A DNA stretch of 64,000 nucleotides from Cystobasidium ongulense (GCA_022835595.1 BQUP01000004.1:806001-870000); one strand, 5' to 3'; shown: positions 1 to 13,037, counted from the first letter of the stretch. Notes: generated by a model from the letters alone, not told the origin. Program-made: numbers and translations.

Positions 1-2990
1 CGCCAGCAGGCGCAGGCGGATTTATGATGCAGGATGAAGCTTCGAGTGCCGCTGCAGCTGCAGGACTCGCACCGGAATTGCCAACAGATATCGCAGGTGT
101 AGGAGAATTGGCTTTCTTCAAAGCTGAAGATGCCGCTTATTTCAGCAAGATCTTGAAGCCTGAAGAGGATGAGAGCAGCCTGAGTGTGGAAGAGTTGAAG
201 GAGAGGAAGATCATGCGATTACTCTTGAAGATCAAGAATGGTGCTCCACCTATGCGAAAGTCTGCTCTTCGTCAAATTACAGACAACGCTCGTCAATTTG
301 GAGCTGGCCCCCTTTTCGACAAGATCCTTCCCCTTCTCATGGAGAGGACGCTCGAAGATCAAGAACGCCACTTGCTCGTCAAGGTCATCGACCGTATCCT
401 GTACAAGCTTGACGATCTAGTTCGACCATACGTACACAAAATCCTCGTCGTCATCGAGCCCCTCCTCATCGATGAAGATTATTACGCTCGAGTTGAAGGA
501 CGAGAGATTATCTCTAATCTGTCGAAAGCTGCCGGTCTTGCGCATATGATTTCGACAATGCGCCCGGACATTGATCACGTTGACGAGTATGTCCGAAACA
601 CGACGGCAAGAGCCTTCTCGGTGGTGGCCTCTGCTCTTGGTATTCCAGCTCTCTTACCATTCTTGAAGGCAGTGTGTCGGTCGAAGAAATCGTGGCAAGC
701 GCGGCATACTGGTATCAAGATTGTACAACAGATCGCCATCATGATGGGTTGTGCAGTATTGCCACATCTGAAGAACTTGGTCGAAGCTGTCGCTCATGGC
801 CTCGAAGACGAACAACAAAAGGTCAGAACGATGACAGCGTTAGCTATCGCTGCCTTGGCAGAAGCCGCTGCGCCATATGGTATCGAGTCCTTCGATTCGG
901 TCCTTCGACCTCTCTGGACAGGTATCCGAAAACATAGAGGAAAAGGTCTGGCTGCTTTCCTCAAAGCTATTGGTTTCATCATCCCTCTCATGGACCCCGA
1001 ATACGCAAATTACTATACTAAGGAAGTCATGATTATTCTCATCCGAGAGTTCCAGAGTCCAGATGAGGAGATGAAAAAGATTGTCCTCAAGGTGGTCAAG
1101 CAGTGTGCTAGCACGGAAGGTGTCTTGCCCGCTTACGTGAAGCAGGAAATCCTACCAGATTTCTTCAAGAATTTCTGGGTCCGACGCATGGCTTCAGACC
1201 GACGAAACTACAAGCAAGTCGTGGAGACCACAGTCGAGCTGGCTCAGAAGGCGGGCGTGTCAGAAATCTGCAGTAGAATCGTGAACGATCTCAAAGATGA
1301 AAATGAATTGTATAGGAAGATGGTCATGGAGACTATTCAGCAGGTCATTTCAAGCTTGGGTGCTGCCGATATTGATGAGCGGCTGGAAGTGCAGCTGGTC
1401 GACGGCATTATTTATGCATTCGAGTCTCAAACGACTGAAGACAATGTAATGCTCGACGGTGTGGGTACTGTAGTCAATGCTTTGGGTGGGTAGCTTCTCT
1501 CAAATAATCTGAGATCCCAATAGCTGAACTTTCAATTTCAGGCATCCGCGTCAAGCCATACCTCATGCAGATCGTGTCCTCGGTTCTATGGCGCTTGAAC
1601 AATAAGAGTGCCAAAGTTCGTCAGCAAGCTGCAGATCTGACGAGCAGACTTGCCGTTGTTATTAAACAATGTGGTGAAGACGGTCTTCTCGCTAAACTAG
1701 GTGTCGTGCTCTTTGAGCAGCTCGGTGAAGAATATCCAGATACACTGGGAAGGTACGTCAATTTGATCTCTGATGAAAATGTTGTGCTGATGGGAATTGC
1801 CATCACAGCATCATCGCCGCTGAAGGTGCTATTGCAAATGTTGTCGGCATGACTCAAATGAGTCCGCCAGTAAAGGATTTACTCCCCCGCATGACTCCCA
1901 TCTTGCGCAATCGACACGAGAAGGTACAGGAGGCGTGTATCAATTTGATTGGGCGCATTGGTGAGTTGCCTGCTCCACTTTCACCTTTTGCTACTCATGC
2001 TGATTGTAAATTGTTCCCAGCCGATCGCGGTGCAGAGTTTGTTTCAGCACGAGAATGGATGCGAATCTGTTTCGAGCTGCTCGATCTACTCAAAGCTCAC
2101 AAGAAAGCTATTCGCCGTGCTGCAGTCAACTCCTTCGGTTATATTGCGAAGGCTATCGGACCTCAAGACGTGCTCAGTGTGCTGTTGACAAATCTGCGTG
2201 TTCAAGATCGTCAGTCTCGCGTGTGTTCCACGGTCGCCATTGCTATTGTCGCAGTAAGTACCTCAATTTCTGCTCATTAGTGAGTCGACTAACTGTTATT
2301 CGATATAGGAAACATGCGGTCCTTTCACGTGCATTCCAGCAATTTTGAACGAGTACAGAACGCCAGACCTGAACGTACGGAATGGCTGTCTGAAAGCCAT
2401 GTCTTTCCTCTTCGAATATATTGGAGAGATGGGCAAAGACTACATTTACAGCGTGGTCACATGCTTAGAAGATGCTCTTACCGACCGTGACGCTGTGCAC
2501 AGACAGACCGCAGCTGGTATCGTCAAGCATCTAGCGCTGGGCACCGCTGGTCTAGGCAACGAGGATGCTCTACTTCATCTCATGAACTTGGTCTGGCCGA
2601 ACTGCTTTGAAACGAGTCCGCATGTTATTGGCCAAGTTATGGATGCCATCGGTACGTACAATTCTTTGATCTTTGACAGGATATTCGGCTAACATTTTGA
2701 ATCATTCAATAGAGTCAATGCGAGTCGGTCTTGGACCTGGTGTGCTTATGAGCTACATATTGCAAGGTTTGGTGCATCCAGCACGAAAAGTTCGCGAGGT
2801 ATGTCAGATAGCAGGCCATCGACATCTTCGAATTGCAGCTGATCTTTACCGATTCCAGGTTTACTGGCGGATCTACAATACGTGCTATCTAGGCGCACAA
2901 GATGCCATGGTCCCTTATTATCCCAACCTTGGTGACTTGAGCGACGAGAAGAATCAGTATCAACGAGACGTTCTATACATGTGGATCTGA
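1..2990 (+). CDS. HSH155: SF3B1/Hsh155, U2 snRNP splicing factor 3b subunit 1 (5' end outside window)
   Basis: SF3B1 is the large HEAT-repeat subunit of SF3b in the U2 snRNP; it clamps the branch-site helix during spliceosome assembly in the nucleus. The window enters the gene in the linker before the HEAT repeats (GGFMMQDE matches TGFHMQTED of the human protein) and runs to the C terminus. Nearly every HEAT repeat is recognisable, for example [35 protein letters not shown] and [20 protein letters not shown]. The lysine matching human K700, a cancer hotspot, is conserved at 819-821 (EQQKVRT). Seven exons are seen; introns lie near 1486-1541, 1754, 1963, 2254, 2653 and 2799, each keeping the frame into conserved sequence. 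The stop is TGA at 2988-2990. The N-terminal U2AF-binding region is missing only because the window begins here. Identity is very secure. Confidence 0.97.
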
Positions 2991-3100
2991 TGTGAATAGG
3001 GACCGATAGTATTGTATCATAACGACACTGGATGCAGAATCATGAGCTAAATCTACAACAACAAGACCTTACTGGGGTCATTCGCCACCTGCAACTGAGT

Positions 3101-4994
3101 TCATGAAGCGAAAAAGTCATTGCGAATTTGTTGGATTCGCTCTTTGCCCAGTACTTCGTAGAATCGATTTGGCAATTTCGTGCGCACATATTCTTCCCCT
3201 CCCCTGCCTCCGAGATAACCCAAGCTTGCCATCTCTTGCAAAAGTAGGTCGATGCGGGCATCATTGTACGGAGGATCCGTCGCCTTGGAGATTGCGAGCA
3301 GGCTATCAAGAAGAGTAGCATAAATTTGTGCAGACGGTAACATGTTGAAATGTTTCATTTCTTCCAAATAATCAAAAGCTGTTTCGAGGTTTGCTGCAGC
3401 GTCGCCTCCTTGCAAGTAGAGTTTGATCAAAAGCTCGTACACATGTTGATCTGGCTTGATGTTTGAATAATCCGTCCGCATGGTTTCCAAGAATTCCTGC
3501 GCGCGCGCAATATTGCTGCCGTCCCCGTCTTGGCTTCTGTGGTTGGTCAGGCAGCTTTCCAACAATACTTGAAAGGTGCCAAGGTCGGGTTTTGGATATT
3601 TCGCTTGCCCGGAAAGCACGCGTTCTGCGAGCTCCATCTGCTCCTTTTCCAGGCGATGTTGACCACAGGCTTTCAGGAGTGCGTTGATCAATTGTATAGG
3701 AATCGGTTCGTCTCGATAGTCGATCCATTGCTGAACTTGCTCCAGCATATGCTGTAGGACGGAAAGATGTTGCAAACCGTCGTGGAATATGCGATATGAA
3801 GGTCTGACTATTCTGGCGGTGTTGCGTGAAGGTAAAGAGGCTAGTTCCGAGAAGCGTTTCAAGGCCTCATCAAGACGTCCAGCTGCGATGTTGACTCTAA
3901 CCAGAGGTGCTATGTGCCACTCCTGAATTCCCCCATATCCATTCAGTAATGGCAAAAGATGCCGTTCATACACCGACTCGCATGCATCGACTAGGGCATT
4001 CTTGCTGAAGTGGTTTAGGGCTTTCACTGCAAGACCTTCGCTTAGGTTGTTACTCCGTTCATCCAGTATTTCGATAGCTTTCCATGTGCAGTTCGGCTGA
4101 GGAGTATATGTAAGCATTCCGGTGTTCTGGGTGCGCTTCGAAAATGATCACTTACATCGTCATGGTCAATCCCTGCCTGAACCATATCGTACAAAACCTG
4201 GTCCGACACAGGCTGTAATGCACTCTGCTGATAGGCCTTTAGGAGGCCAATAGCTAGCTTTGTCTCGCCTACATCACAGACCAACCGCATCACGGAATCG
4301 AAAACAGCTTGAGTAACTTTCGAAAAGTTCAGGTAATTCTCGCTGTAGGTAGCCTTTGAAGTAGATGCTGCCGGAGGTGTATCGTTGGCAAGCTCTATAA
4401 GGGCTCGTACAGCCGCTTCTACACTTTTCTTGTGAAGGAAGTACTGAATAATTAATTCGCGTGTGTAGATATTCGGTTCCACATGCGACGATGCCATCTG
4501 TGCGAAGACACTCGACAGAGGCTGATCTGCCACTATGTGAGCCTATTGACGAAAGTCAGCTTGGCCTATAGACTACGCAACTTGCTCGGTTCGGTTATGA
4601 TGCTCACTCTCAAGACCTGATTGAATACTCCCACATCGGGCTCGACTCCTGCAGCTCTGGCATCGTCCAATAGACGCAGAGCCTCGCGATAGAATCCATG
4701 AACGGCGAAAGCTTTCGCCAAAGCTTCGTAGGTGGTGGAGTCGGGACTTTCCTCCAGCTGCGCTAGAGTCTGCTGGAGCTGAGAGGCCGACTGGAGTGCT
4801 TTGACGAGGTTGCCTCTGTCGGCGAACCGACTGATGAGGGCATTGTACCGCTGAACAGGTGTGCTGATGGGTGCATAGACCAGCCGTGGCCGCTCATTTG
4901 AAGCAGCTGGAGCAACAGCTACTGCCGAGGTCGATTGCTGCCTCGAAGCTGTCTGGCAGACACCGCATCTCCAGCGGCCAACAGCACGGCGCAT
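3101..4994 (-). CDS. Pentatricopeptide-repeat-like protein, probably mitochondrial
   Basis: Three exons: 4994 to about 4610, a middle exon to 4156, an intron 4155-4097 (59 nt), then 4096 to the stop at 3101. The N terminus is Arg/Ala/Ser-rich with few acids (MRRAVGRWRCGVC, then an Ala/Val-rich stretch), as expected of a mitochondrial presequence. The body is made of helical hairpins with PPR features: YNALISRFADRGNLVKAL, TYEALAKAFAVHGFYREAL, YELLIKLYLQGGD and IYATLLDSLLAIS, spaced about 35 residues apart. PPR proteins bind organellar RNA in a base-specific way and steer its processing, stability or translation. Which fungal PPR protein this is (Pet309, Cia84, Ppr or Dmr type) cannot be told by eye. 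It starts about 170 bp from POP3 on the other strand, so the two share a promoter region. Confidence 0.75.
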
Positions 4995-5165
4995 CAGCTT
5001 GATGAGGACCTTGAGGCGTACGCCTAGCTTGATACAGAAGGTTGAAGGTAACCTGGAGCTTCACTGTAACATGATTATGGTGGCTAAATTTTTGGTAGGC
5101 TACAAGTGCACTTTCGATCAACCACCTTTATCTTCCGCGACAACTCAGTACGACAGACTGCAAGC

Positions 5166-7232
5166 ATGGCGACAATACGGCAGAAGGCCAAGGGTGCCGG
5201 GAAGCCCGAGAAGAAGACTGTCAAGCCCGTACTGACGAGCGCTCTAACTATCCAATGGTGCGTACAGCTGTCTAAAGGTTTCCTGTCTTTGTCTGACAAC
5301 ACCGAATACAGGCCTGAACTGTCAATACCGGCACAAGCTCAGATTGAAGCATCGCTTTGGGATGTACTTAAGCCTTTGGCCGAAGCCAGAATGAAACAGT
5401 ACCAGCCAGCATCCCCGGAAATGCACGTCGACACGCCACCGCAAGCATCAACTTCGCGTACCACGCTCGATACACCCAACGCGGGAAGCGATTCAGACGG
5501 ACCAGTAGTAATGCCTACCGAGGCTACCCAGCCAGAATCTGTCGCATTAGGCGCCGATGTCAACGAAATGCATTCAGAACCCGCAAAGCCTGTAACGCTG
5601 TCAAAACGAGCCAAACATCGCGCTCACCTTCGCAAGAAAATAGAGAAACGCGACGCTCATCTAGCACCTGACATGCACGAATTGAGCTTAAGATCAGGGA
5701 AACGTGTGCAAGTACCGGACAGACCTCAGCCAGAGGCTTTCATAAGGAAACTCCGTCTAGACAAGGGGAAAGCTATGGCAACTCGCCCAGAGATATGCGA
5801 TTCGCTTGTAATTGGTCTCAACGCCGTAACTCGATATCTAGAAGAGAGCTTGGATACCGGAAGATGCGAATTGGCGGGACTGCCAGTCACATCGTCTGCA
5901 AGCTTCAGTAACAGAACCGCGAAGGACAATTTGCGGTTATTTATCCCAACACCAAGCCATGGCACCAGACGAGACAGAAGAGCATTGAAAGCAGCTCTTG
6001 ATCCAGATGAGAAAGCAAAAAAGCGACAGAGAAGTCGGAACAATATGTTGGATAAGTTACCTGAAATGCCGCCTTACCTCAAAGTACCCAAGGAGGAGCC
6101 TGCGTTGGCATGCGCTTTACAAGATATGCGAGCTCGATTTGGCAAGATTCGCGTTCCCAACCCTCATGAATTTGCGTTCTTGAAAGTCGTTGAACAAATT
6201 ATTTTCGGCCTAAATGCGAATGATAGCGGTAAAGAGTCCGCAGGAGACGATGTCAAATGTTTTTCGAACAGCGACAAACACATGGGAGAATATTCTCACA
6301 TCGACACGCAAGCTGTGCAGTCACTTGTAAACATGAACAATAGTGCTTTGTCAGAGAATCGAGACCGCAGTATCTTACTGTCGCTCTTTACGCGCTTTGA
6401 TCCTGAATGGTTCAGATTGTGGAACCGCCGCACCCAGACGCTCGCAAAGGCCGAATCTCTTGTGCCCAGAAGCTCGGATCAATTATCAAAAGGCACAAGT
6501 GCATTGTGGAAAGCTCCAAGGAAGCCTCTTCAGCTCGTCTTCGTCGCGAAGGGAGACATCAATCCACTTCATCTTGTTCAGCATCTATTGACGAGCGTTA
6601 CGGCCAACAACTCGCTCAACATTGCTAGGAGGAAAGCGGGAAAGGATGCCGATGCCACGGCCACCGACAAACCATCGCACACCTCTCATTATTATGAAGA
6701 CATCTACCTTGTGACTCTATCCAAAGGCGCCGAGGAGAAAATGGCAGGTCTACTTGCTTTAAGGCGAGTGTCTGTCTTAGCATTCACAGTGAGCTTAGGC
6801 CTTAAGCTTTCCTTCAGGCTTTGCGCTGACACACTTTCCTGACAGCCGAACGATTCACCGGAGTATAACAAGCTTGTTGCGCTTGTCAAAGCCCACTTGC
6901 CTCGACCTATGTCAGCAGAATGGTTGATACCTGCCATCAACGCTTCCACTACAGCAGTTTCCAACCAAGGTAATCTTGTACCAGCGCACGTCAAGCACCT
7001 CCAGACTACTGCACCTACAGATATCAAAGCGCTTCGTGCCGAACGACAAGGAGAAAAGAAGAGAAAACGTCAGGCAGCTCAAGAACAAGAACAGAGTCGA
7101 GAAGTTTCGAAAAAGCTGCGGTCCAGCTCGTCCGGATCTTCCATGGTAGCGTTGGAAAGTGCATCTTCAGCGACCCCGGAGTTGACTGACCCAAGCAACT
7201 TGATTGTCACGCAACCGCCGCAAGACTCGTAG
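5166..7232 (+). CDS. POP3: Pop3, RNase P/MRP protein subunit
   Basis: Pop3 (Rpp38 family, L7Ae-like fold) is a protein subunit of nuclear RNase P and RNase MRP, acting in tRNA 5' and rRNA processing. The start chosen, 5166 (MATIRQKAKG), precedes the diagnostic KPVLTSALTIQW|PELS motif, which is joined across a short intron (donor gtgcgt, acceptor tacag before GCCTGAACTG). The fold's core is visible downstream: LQLVFVAKGDINPLHLVQHL, then YYEDIYLVTLSKGAEEKM and LLALRRVSVLAFT; a second intron (gtgagc...ctgacag) leads to WLIPAIN, VPAHVKHLQTTAP and DIKALRAER, all typical of fungal Pop3. A long basic, poorly conserved linker (about residues 70-400) makes the protein much longer than yeast Pop3 (about 195 residues). 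An in-frame ATG at 5106 exists but adds no conserved sequence. Confidence 0.85.
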
Positions 7233-7303
7233 GAGAAATTTCATGCAGACAGGATGTCACATTCGTAATTATGTAGCATAGATACAACGAATGACAAAAA
7301 AAA

Positions 7304-9783
7304 TTAGGCCTCTGTCGTATCACCTCCCTGAGCTGTCTCCCGAGACTTGAGCTTCTGTCTTTGTTTTTTGCCAAGACGCTTCTCTTTCGCTTTCGGCTCT
7401 TCCACATCTGCGGTACCGTCGTGCGCACGCTTGGTAGCCGAGTAGTCCTTGAATGTGTACTGTTCTTCTTCGGCTGGGAGTTCATCTCCCCATTTACGCC
7501 TTGCGACGGCCTTCTTGAGCTCTTTCATCTTCTTGCGATTACTGCGCTCCCTGTCGTCCGGTCTGCGATATGGCGCCAGCTTCTTGAGAGACTCGTAAGC
7601 GTTTAGCTCGGCGTCGGTGGCCATGAGAATCTCGACTGGCGTTAGCCCTTCTCCATTCTCGCTGATACCGCGTGGGTTGAGCGCTTTTGTAGTGTAATGG
7701 AAGCGCGTTGGCAAATCTCCGATCTAAATCACAGAATCCATGATAATCAGCTTTTCGTGTGAACGACTATGTTCCGACTGCGCATGAACAACTCACCATG
7801 TCTTCGTGATCAAGTTTGTAATATTGATCCATATACTCTTCAATGCGCCTTCGACGCTCCTCAGGGTCTGCGATAGCATCATAGTCTTCTGCATCGAGAG
7901 CTGGCTCCTCATCTTCGGCTCCTTCTTCTGCTTTTCCTTTGCCCTTATCTTTCTTCTTCTGTTTCTTGTCCTTCTTTCTATCTGCACGACTTTTTTTGCC
8001 TGTGATACCGGCTTCCGTAGGATCGTACGCCTCTCCTCCTGGTGCATAATCTTCTTCCTGCACGATATCTGTTATGTCAATATCATCATCCCAGACAGGT
8101 TTGCCATTTAAATCAACATCCTAGCAGGGGAGAAACAAGTCAGCTACGAAACAGTATCTGATACTTGTGATACGTACAGTCTCCTGGTAAAATAGATCAT
8201 TGAAGACCCGTTGCATTTTGCTGTCGTGCGTTTCGGGATCATACTCGGTTTCGAGGTCTAGCGCAGTCAAGTCAAAGCCTTCTGCTGCACCAGCGACTTT
8301 CTTAATCTGGGCGATCTTATCAAGAATCTCCTGCTTTTTCAACGTGTTCAACCTATCGCGCCCTCGCATGCGTTCTGCTTTCTCTTCCGCCTTTCGTGCA
8401 GCGGCGGTCTCTCTCGCTTGCTTGCGAGAAGTGTCTTCGCGACGCATCGATGTTCCGATATCACGGGCGTGAGTCAGAATTTCACCGCCAGACCTGTTGT
8501 GATGTAGGTAGTTAACGACCGGGCATTATGTCGTACATAGAAACCGAACTTACGCTTCCTCGAAACGGAAATTGTAGCGTTTCTCGAATTCTTCAGCCTT
8601 TTCCAACTCGTCATCGGAGCCATCATGATCAAGCATTATAGCATTGGAACCGCTGGCTGATGGACCAGGGGCGGGACCTTCGTCATCTTCCATGACAATC
8701 TCTTTGTAAGATGGAAGGTGATTAGACTTCTTGTCAAGCCAGCCTCGATTGAGAATGAAGCTGAGAATTTACAGGTTAGCTAGAGCTTTCTGAATAGTCC
8801 TCGCTAAAAAGCTACTTACTTCTTTAAGAAGTCGTCCTCAGCCTTTTGATCTGATATAGGAGCAACGCCGTCCGCCTTTGATTCAGGGCGCATAGCAAGG
8901 ATCTTGTTCAACTCTTTCTCTCCAACATTTTCTAGCAAGAAGCGTTTATATTGATCTTCATCGTCGTCACTGTCCGCTCCATCACGCCGGACCAGCAGAC
9001 CGTCTTCTTCGTCCGAGTCATCATCGCCGTCTGCATCATCCACAGCATTCAAGAATGCTGCTTTGGTCTCGCGCCTTAGTGCTTCCTCCTCTTGAGCAGG
9101 CGTTATTGTACTGGTTCCATTTTGGCCTTCCTCTTCATCAGAAGCGAATCCACTTGCAGCATTCGCCAGCAAGGCTCGACGCTGATATTCCTTGAGCTTC
9201 ATTGGCTTGGCATTTCGTTTCTTTCTCTCAGCATTGACAGCCTTTAATGCTTGACCGAGCTTCTGTTCTTCCGCTATAGTACAGCCACCAGATCGTTGTA
9301 TTTCAGCTAGGTGCATCTGTGGCTGTTAGGCCAAATTGACGACGGCCTTTCGAACTCACCTTGGAAAAGATTGCCTTCGCTATCATACAGAGCAGTATCT
9401 TTGGACTGGATGCGGCCTATCATCTTGAGAATTGCAGCATCGACTTGAGGCGTGACGAACTCGGCGTCAGAATCCTCTGATGAATAGTCTGTCTCGTCCT
9501 CGGAGTCGTCCTCTTCTCGGCCATACTTGTCCTTGACTGGCGCAGATCAGCAGCAGAGATGCATACAGCATCAGCATACGTTATTATCTCTCCTCTCAAG
9601 CCGTGCAGGTGCTTCTGTAGGCGGTGTCTTGTCCATAAAAACCTGGCTGCCAGTCGATCACAACTCACGCTTTGAAAGCTCTTCACGACGTTTCTTCGCT
9701 TCGTACTTCTCGGCAAAGTTCTTGTTGACGTTAAGAGATGGCTCTCCTTGGGCACCGCTCTGTCCTACTTCGAAGAGATCCAT
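7304..9783 (-). CDS. KRI1: Kri1-like ribosome biogenesis factor
   Basis: Kri1 is a nucleolar protein that binds Krr1 and is needed for 40S ribosomal subunit assembly. The reading starts at 9783 (MDLFEVGQSG, then LNVNKNFAEKYEAKKRREEL, the family signature) and runs through about nine exons rich in Glu/Lys/Asp. Recognisable family blocks are the acidic segment DDADGDDDSDEEDG followed by LENVGEKELNKIL, the Kri1 repeat FNDLFYQE around 8180, the lysine-rich YEKKSRADRKKDKKQKKKDK-type region, YKLDHEDMIGDLPTRFHYT, and the C-terminal domain with LMATDAELNAYESLKKLAPYR. The stop TAA at 7304-7306 lies only 71 bp from the POP3 stop, so the two genes are tail to tail. Exon edges inside the acidic part are approximate. 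Confidence 0.88.
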
Positions 9784-10513
9784 CTTGAGCTAATAGTCAG
9801 TTGGCTTGGATGAGATAGGTGAATCCATGCAAAGATCACGTTTTTTGCAGCTGGACGAAGATGCGAAGGCAGGAAATTGCTATCATCGGAACTGGGACAG
9901 CAGCTTACTGCGTATCATCCTTCCCACGCTATTAGACTGGTCCTACTACTTTAGACCCGCAGTGGTGTCTTCCAGACTCTGGGCTAGTTATTAGGCGGTG
10001 GCTACGGCCATCTGGAGCAACTCTCCGAGTCTCGCGCTGCTGAGCAGATCTCAACACCACAACAGCGAGAATGAGACTACTGTCATGCTCGAATGAGTTT
10101 CTGCTGCTTACGACTTCGATAAGTGCTATTGGCCTCACCTGGTCCAAGCGCCTGTCCGAAGAGCACAAAAGCCAGACTTTAATCGGGGTATGGGACGTGT
10201 CAGGTCGAAATCGCATCCAGTGAATCCAAAGAACATCGCTTCTACATCTCATCTTAGCGATACGAAGGAGATGTGATATTGAAATGATGCGTTCTCATTG
10301 GTATATAAAGCAGGTCGAAATGGGTATCGATGGCTTCTCTCATCCAGCACACCACCGGAACTACTACCAGCACCACCAGCACTTCCTTCATCTCGAGACC
10401 TCACCCAAGATCTACCGCATATAGTTATCCACTATACTTGAACAGATATCACAGTTCGTGCAAGTCTTTATAATGCGATATCAGCTCGTATTGACCTCTT
10501 CACGCTCGCATAG
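9784..10513. other. Intergenic: Kri1 promoter and upstream region of the 10514 gene
   Basis: There is no supported gene in this 730-bp divergent gap. Short open frames (for example 9806-9994) show no conserved sequence. The part next to 10300 carries a CCAAT-like ATTGG (reverse orientation) directly followed by a TATA box, listed separately. The stretch from 10330 to 10480 is CA/CT-rich, like a fungal 5' leader. Confidence 0.5.
10302..10309 (+). promoter_or_regulatory. TATA box (TATATAAA)
   Basis: A perfect TATATAAA about 205 bp before the ATG at 10514, preceded by ATTGG (10297-10301). Few genes in this window have such a clear TATA element, so it supports the small gene downstream being regulated rather than constitutive. 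That last point is inference. Confidence 0.5.
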
Positions 10514-10909
10514 ATGTCTCAATTCACTTCATCTGCCAGCCTCTATAACCTATCAGGCGCTGGTCGCTCTGTGTCGAGTGTAGATAGCTTCGGCTCAAGC
10601 ACGCAGGTCTTCGAATGCTTCCAAGTTTCTACTTATGAACATACATCGACTATGGTAGCTCGGGTGGTACTCAAATCCAGCTTGGCACAACGTATCGCTG
10701 GTGCTCGAAAGCACAAGACATCTGCACAAGAAGCGAGCAAGTCCATAGAGAACAAGCTTGAGAGTGAGAAGCTTAAGCGTCAAGACAATATGACCAGAAC
10801 AGAGAGAATCCAGGCCAAGTTCCTCGAGAGCGAAAAAGAATGGAAAAGGGATGCTTGCAAGGATACGGACAAGCGGATTGCTCAGTCCATCGCATCGCTG
10901 GGCCTCTGA
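10514..10909 (+). CDS. Small Ser-rich hypothetical protein with charged C-terminal helix
   Basis: This is an intronless frame of 131 codons. The first half is Ser-rich (SASLYNLSGAGRSVSSVDSF); the second half is strongly charged and likely helical (RIAGARKHKTSAQEASKSIE, KLESEKLKRQDNMTRTERIQ, EKEWKRDACKDTDKRIAQSI). No signal peptide or membrane segment is seen, and I do not recognise a family. Support for a real gene is the good start context (agATGTCTC), the TATA box at 10302, its place in a gap otherwise empty on this strand, and the biased composition of the translation. It might also be a lineage-specific stress protein or a chance frame. Confidence 0.5.
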   Translation: MSQFTSSASLYNLSGAGRSVSSVDSFGSSTQVFECFQVSTYEHTSTMVARVVLKSSLAQRIAGARKHKTSAQEASKSIENKLESEKLKRQDNMTRTERIQAKFLESEKEWKRDACKDTDKRIAQSIASLGL

Positions 10910-11209
10910 GCTCAGTTCCAATATCATAAAAGCCAATCCGAGAAGCGTCCAGCATAATCCAGCAGTACTCGCATCTACCCAGCATGTTTATTTCCAGTAT
11001 CATAGCCCTTTGTAGCATTGAAGCCGTTCTCGCATAACAGACCTTTGTCGTGGTCATCTGATCCCCGACCAAACATACTTCTGTCGCCCGAAAAGCAACA
11101 TACTAACTTGCGAGCTGCTTGCTTTCTCGGATTTTGCCTGCTCGCTCTCACTTGCTATATTGAGAAAGATCCGCCAACTCGATCACAAGCGAAGCAGTCA
11201 CTGATTGAC

Positions 11210-13037
11210 ATGTCACCTCGAGGCTCATCATCATCCAGCTGCAGACCGACGCGGCCGCGAACTACCATGTTCAAACCAGGCTCCGACAATGGCACCGGCC
11301 ATAGTCATGGGCAGCGGGAGTACGAGCTGCTGGAAGGTGGTCAAGGTCGTTTGAACGGCGAAGGCGAGTGGGCATGTTTGGGAAAGCTGCCTGGACCGCT
11401 GGCATGGGCAGCGCGCAAGCTGGGAATCACCTCGAGACAATCTCTCTGGCGCAACGTCTTGCCTGTGGTTACCCTGCTTCTCAGCGCAAGCCTGTTCATC
11501 GTCGTTGCAGTGTCTACTCTGCGATACCTCAAGCTCTCTGGCATCTACCTCCCTTCATACAGACATATCCCCCCAGTCTCGCAAGCACAGATAGAAGCAG
11601 CTACAAGCCGGCACCTCACCAACGATCAATGTACGGATCTCTACCCAGGTCTGTTCGAGTGAGTAGTTCGTCCTACCTTTGCTTTGTCCGCCACCTCAAT
11701 GCATTTTGCGGTAGCCCCTAATTTCGGATGACATGTACTGATGGATCACAAACAACTTTTGTTCACACAAATTCCTACAGTGAGGCAGACCGGATATCGC
11801 AATACTGGGAGAAAAGAGGAGGGATAACGCTCGCACAAGTGGACGCTGCTGCGGATCGCGGTCAGGTGGCACGTGTTATGGTCTACAACAATGAGGTACT
11901 TATTCGCTATTAGGATTATACCCCATGTATATACAAACTAACTTCTTCGACGCTTGTCCAGCTGTACGTCAAGCGTTTTGAGTGGGAGCGGCATTCGCGG
12001 ACACGGTCAGCCTTAGCTCTCATCAACGACGCAATTCTCACATCAACCGAGCCCATCCCAGATGTCGAATTCGTTATCCAAACAGATGACCAGGTCCGTT
12101 TACATCTTCAGGGGTTTCTAGTGTGTGTAGTCGTCCCTTTCTGACACATTGTCGCATTTTCAGGGAGACGTTGGACAAATTCTTCCCATATTTTCTCTCA
12201 GCCGAAAGGCCTCGGCTAATTGGCTGTGGTTGATGCCAGGTAGGCGTTACCTGTCTTATCAGTTGTGTGTGCCTTCGTATTAAAGATTCCGATCCCCTTG
12301 TAGACTACGGTTTTAACGCTTGGCCTGAACCCAAGGTCGGAGCATATACCGAAGTTCTCCGCAAAGCAGCGAAGTGGGATGCCAAGATGCCATGGGCGGA
12401 CAAGATACCTCAGCTCTTCTGGAAGGGTGCCTTTATGGTGGACGTTAGACGAAAGCTTGCAGATCTGGCAAGGGCCTACTCTTGGGGTGCTATCGAAGAT
12501 GTTGACTGGCGGAATAAAGATACCGTAATGACCATGGACGAGCACTGCAAATACAAGTTCCTGGGTCATGTGGAAGGATGGTCATACTCTGGGCGGCTAA
12601 AGTGAGCTCACTGGCCTTCCCCGGAGTTCTGGACATCGGACTGACTCTCATTCTTGCTATGTTCAAGATATATTCTAGGCTGCAACTCGGTAGTAGTCGC
12701 ACACGAGATGGAATACATCCAACATTTCCATCATCTCATTAATTCAACGATGGGTTCACCAAATCAAAACTTGGTAGTCGTACCAGGGCAAGACTGGAAA
12801 GATCTCCCAACCATCATGGACAATCTATTGGAAGACGATAAATTTGCCGAAGAACTTGCAAATCGACAATTTATGTTTTGGCAGCATTATATATCCAAGA
12901 AATCGATAGACTGCTATTGGAGATATTTATTCCGTAAATGGGCGGAAGTCCAGCGCTTTACACCAGAGTTAAAATATGGAGACACACCCTACGTGTCGTT
13001 CAATCTCATAGGAAAGACCTCATGGGACCCATATTAA
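11210..13037 (+). CDS. GT90 (Cap10-like) glycosyltransferase, type II membrane protein
   Basis: Fungal GT90 enzymes transfer xylose or other sugars in the Golgi; Cap10 and Cap59-neighbour homologues act on capsule or wall polysaccharide in basidiomycetes. Six exons fit well: 11210-11658, 11781-11895, 11962-12093, 12164-12239, 12286-12601, 12668-13037. After a cytosolic tail there is one membrane anchor (about residues 85-110, LPVVTLLLSASLFIVVAVST), then a stem and the PF05686 catalytic domain. Family motifs are DYGFNAWPEP (for the usual DxGxxxWPEP), IPQLFWKGAF, and EHCKYKFLGHVEGWSYSGRL followed by KYILGCNSVVV. An in-frame ATG at 11018 would add a doubtful leader; 11210 gives a normal type II topology. 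The substrate cannot be told from the sequence. Confidence 0.85.
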
